Shown piece by piece: positions 13,706 through 14,938 of a stretch of 14,938 bases of DNA; position 1 is the first letter of the stretch; the number at the start of each line of letters is the position of its first letter. Position numbers and translations under genes: made by a program. The notes under the pieces are model-generated. The model saw only the letters and a list, made by a program, of their open reading frames with translations. It did not search any database and was not told the DNA's origin. Source of the DNA: Muribaculaceae bacterium. GTDB taxonomy: Bacteria > Bacteroidota > Bacteroidia > Bacteroidales > Muribaculaceae. The stretch lies in assembly GCA_017545095.1 (NCBI GenBank), contig JAFYCU010000294.1, positions 1-14,938 on the forward strand, written 5' to 3'.

Positions 13706-14551
13706 TTAGAACTTCAAGGCTTTTGTTGGGCACACTTTGGTGCATTTTTGGCAAAGAATGCACTCGGTGGCGTTTTTGCGGCGGCGAGAGTCATTATTCA
13801 CTTCCACGTCCATGGGACAAGCCTTGACGCATTTGCCGCAATTGATGCACTTGTCTTCGTCGCACCTGATGCGAATGTGGGCGTAATAGCTCATGGGCTT
13901 GAGAAACACCGTGATGGGGCAGATGTACTTACAGAAGGCCCTGTTGTCCTTGAACGTGATGGCAAGCAAGATTCCCACAAGGTAATATAAGATGTTGCCT
14001 GCAACAAACAATAGGAACATTGTTGTTGCATTGGCCTTGCCAATGAAGAACAGCAGCAACACCACGGCAATTGACACACCAAACATGATGTAACGAATGA
14101 AGCCCAACTTGCGTCGTGGCGATTGAGGTTGCCGATAGGGCAGCAGGTCGAGAATCATCGCTGTCCAGCAGGCAAATCCGCACCAGCCTCGCCCAAAAAG
14201 CAACGGGCCGAAAATCTTGGCAATAGCATAGTGCAGCGTGCCTGCTCCGAGAAATCCGTTGAGCAGATAAAACCACAGTCCCTCGATTTGCATGTTTTCA
14301 CGGCAGATGAGTCCGAGAAAGACAAACATATACGACCCTACGGTAAACTGGCAGAACTCTCGGGCATACTTCCACCCCCGGGCAAACAACACGCCCGAAA
14401 TGCCTATACACACGCCGATATAGGAGAAGTTCAACAAGAAAAACAGATTGCTCGTTAAAATCCACAAACCGACGGCAATCAACTCGAACACGATGAAAAG
14501 CAGAGCCGTGGAGCGATACTTTTTGAATGCGGGAGATGCGGGAGTCATCAT
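13706..14551 (-). CDS. Membrane 4Fe-4S polyferredoxin, NapH/NosR-like (281 aa)
   Basis: Several hydrophobic segments (about 15-33, 38-56, 68-84, 92-118, 151-171, 175-199) predict an inner-membrane protein. Two cysteine pairs typical of the NapH/NosR/CcoG group are present: 'GRGWCGFACW' (Cys124, Cys128) and 'CKYICP' (Cys207, Cys211). The C-terminus carries two complete 4Fe-4S ferredoxin motifs, CxxCxxCxxxCP at 235-245 and 264-274. Family members pass electrons between the quinone pool or membrane and a soluble redox partner. No reductase gene lies next to it here, so the partner is unknown. ATG 14551 or 14548 can serve as start; a GTG at 14554 is less likely. Confidence 0.88.
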   Translation of the reverse strand: MMTPASPAFKKYRSTALLFIVFELIAVGLWILTSNLFFLLNFSYIGVCIGISGVLFARGWKYAREFCQFTVGSYMFVFLGLICRENMQIEGLWFYLLNGFLGAGTLHYAIAKIFGPLLFGRGWCGFACWTAMILDLLPYRQPQSPRRKLGFIRYIMFGVSIAVVLLLFFIGKANATTMFLLFVAGNILYYLVGILLAITFKDNRAFCKYICPITVFLKPMSYYAHIRIRCDEDKCINCGKCVKACPMDVEVNNDSRRRKNATECILCQKCTKVCPTKALKF

Positions 14552-14563
14552 CACGTCAAAACA

Positions 14564-14586
14564 AACCCGAATTAGCCATCCGGGTT
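14564..14586 (-). terminator. Weak terminator-like hairpin before the polyferredoxin gene
   Basis: On the minus strand AACCCG, an 11-base loop and CGGGTT are followed by TGTTTTG, a T-rich tail. It sits after the TerB-like gene (stop at 14616) and only 12 bases before the polyferredoxin start. It may separate the two transcripts or act as a leader element. The 6-bp stem is weak. Confidence 0.35.
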
Positions 14587-14615
14587 AAGCAATAGAAAAT
14601 CGAAATCCGTTCGAA

Positions 14616-14938
14616 TTAATCCCGTTCAAGGCGGTTGGCCATGTCGAGCACGATTTCCTCCACGCTGGTTGATTCGAACCCCAGTCTGATGGCGTAGAGC
14701 TTGCACATAGCCAGCTCGGTGTCGTCGAGGTCACCGTCAATAATCATGAGCTGAACCATGTCCTTGAGGTAACGCTGTCGTGTGGCCTCGTCGTCGGGCA
14801 GTGTAATGTGCACACTGTCGGGGTTGTTGATCAAATTGTCGAGTTCCTCTTGCGTGAGGTGCTCACGGGCGGCGATGCCAGCAATCACAGCCAGCTCGCT
14901 CTCGGTGGCTTTGCCATCGGCAAGGGCGAGCATAATCA
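14616..14938 (-). CDS. TerB-like protein, 3' part (runs off the right edge)
   Basis: About 107 codons are visible. The frame is still open at base 14938 (..I-M-L-A-L-A-D-G-K..), so the true start is outside the window and the ATG at 14933 is probably internal. Two helical units each carry an acidic signature: 'ALADGKATESELAVI' and 'MIIDGDLDDTELAMC'. This is the pattern of the TerB (tellurite-resistance-associated) helical fold, in which acidic residues can bind metal. Stand-alone TerB-like proteins are widespread and mostly not linked to tellurite. No other ter genes are seen, so resistance should not be inferred. Confidence 0.7.
   Translation of the reverse strand, partial: IMLALADGKATESELAVIAGIAAREHLTQEELDNLINNPDSVHITLPDDEATRQRYLKDMVQLMIIDGDLDDTELAMCKLYAIRLGFESTSVEEIVLDMANRLERD

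Noticed and set aside
14616..14938. Tellurite resistance
   Set aside because: Only a lone TerB-like fold is visible, with no other ter genes. Such stand-alone proteins are common and not evidence of resistance.

Overview
The window looks like ordinary chromosome from a moderately GC-rich member of the order Bacteroidales. A Muribaculaceae- or Prevotellaceae-like genome is my best guess, but this is inferred from gene families, not from a search. The signs are Bacteroidetes-type promoters (TTTG, about 20 bases, then TAnnTTTG), few Shine-Dalgarno sites, lipoproteins with Bacteroidetes-style signals, and families typical of the order: the GGGtGRT protein with its NifU-like partner, DUF4369, PepSY-like and large TPR proteins. 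I see no CRISPR array, transposase, integrase or recognisable defence system.

Left end (1-900), the most accessory-looking part: the start of a minus-strand winged-helix-like gene (cut by the window edge), a gene-poor stretch with a terminator-like hairpin and a possible decayed minus-strand reading frame, and a small unrecognised plus-strand gene (581-892) with a good promoter element and RBS. Then come a small lipoprotein (1026-1367) and, 32 bases after its stop, a tRNA-Gly (anticodon CCC). Two strong hairpins (1487-1534 and 1548-1601) fill the gap that follows.

Middle (1666-5240): a plus-strand pair made of a NifU/IscU-like Fe-S scaffold protein and the GGGtGRT protein, closed by a strong bidirectional terminator. 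Convergent to it is a DUF4369-type lipoprotein. Divergent from that lipoprotein is an ECF sigma factor with no anti-sigma gene beside it. The gap between these two divergent genes holds two further large inverted-repeat structures (4222-4278 and 4302-4382) that belong to neither predicted transcript.

Right half (5299-14938): a minus-strand run of an M3-family dipeptidyl carboxypeptidase/oligopeptidase, a 735-residue TPR protein and a FucI/AraA-like isomerase-family protein. A divergent plus-strand pair follows, a secreted PepSY-like protein and a secreted TPR protein of about 700 residues. The window ends with a minus-strand membrane polyferredoxin (NapH/NosR-like) and the 3' part of a TerB-like gene.

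The noncoding DNA is the most unusual part. Degenerate 7-base-period repeats occur in at least three gaps (about 2374-2436, 5236-5304, 7382-7402), two of them running over the stop codon of the minus-strand gene alongside. Several intergenic regions also carry long hairpins without the U-tract of a normal terminator. I found no convincing new multi-gene system. The best leads are the hairpin elements, the heptamer repeats, the poorly characterised scaffold/GGGtGRT pair and the uncharacterised FucI-like protein.
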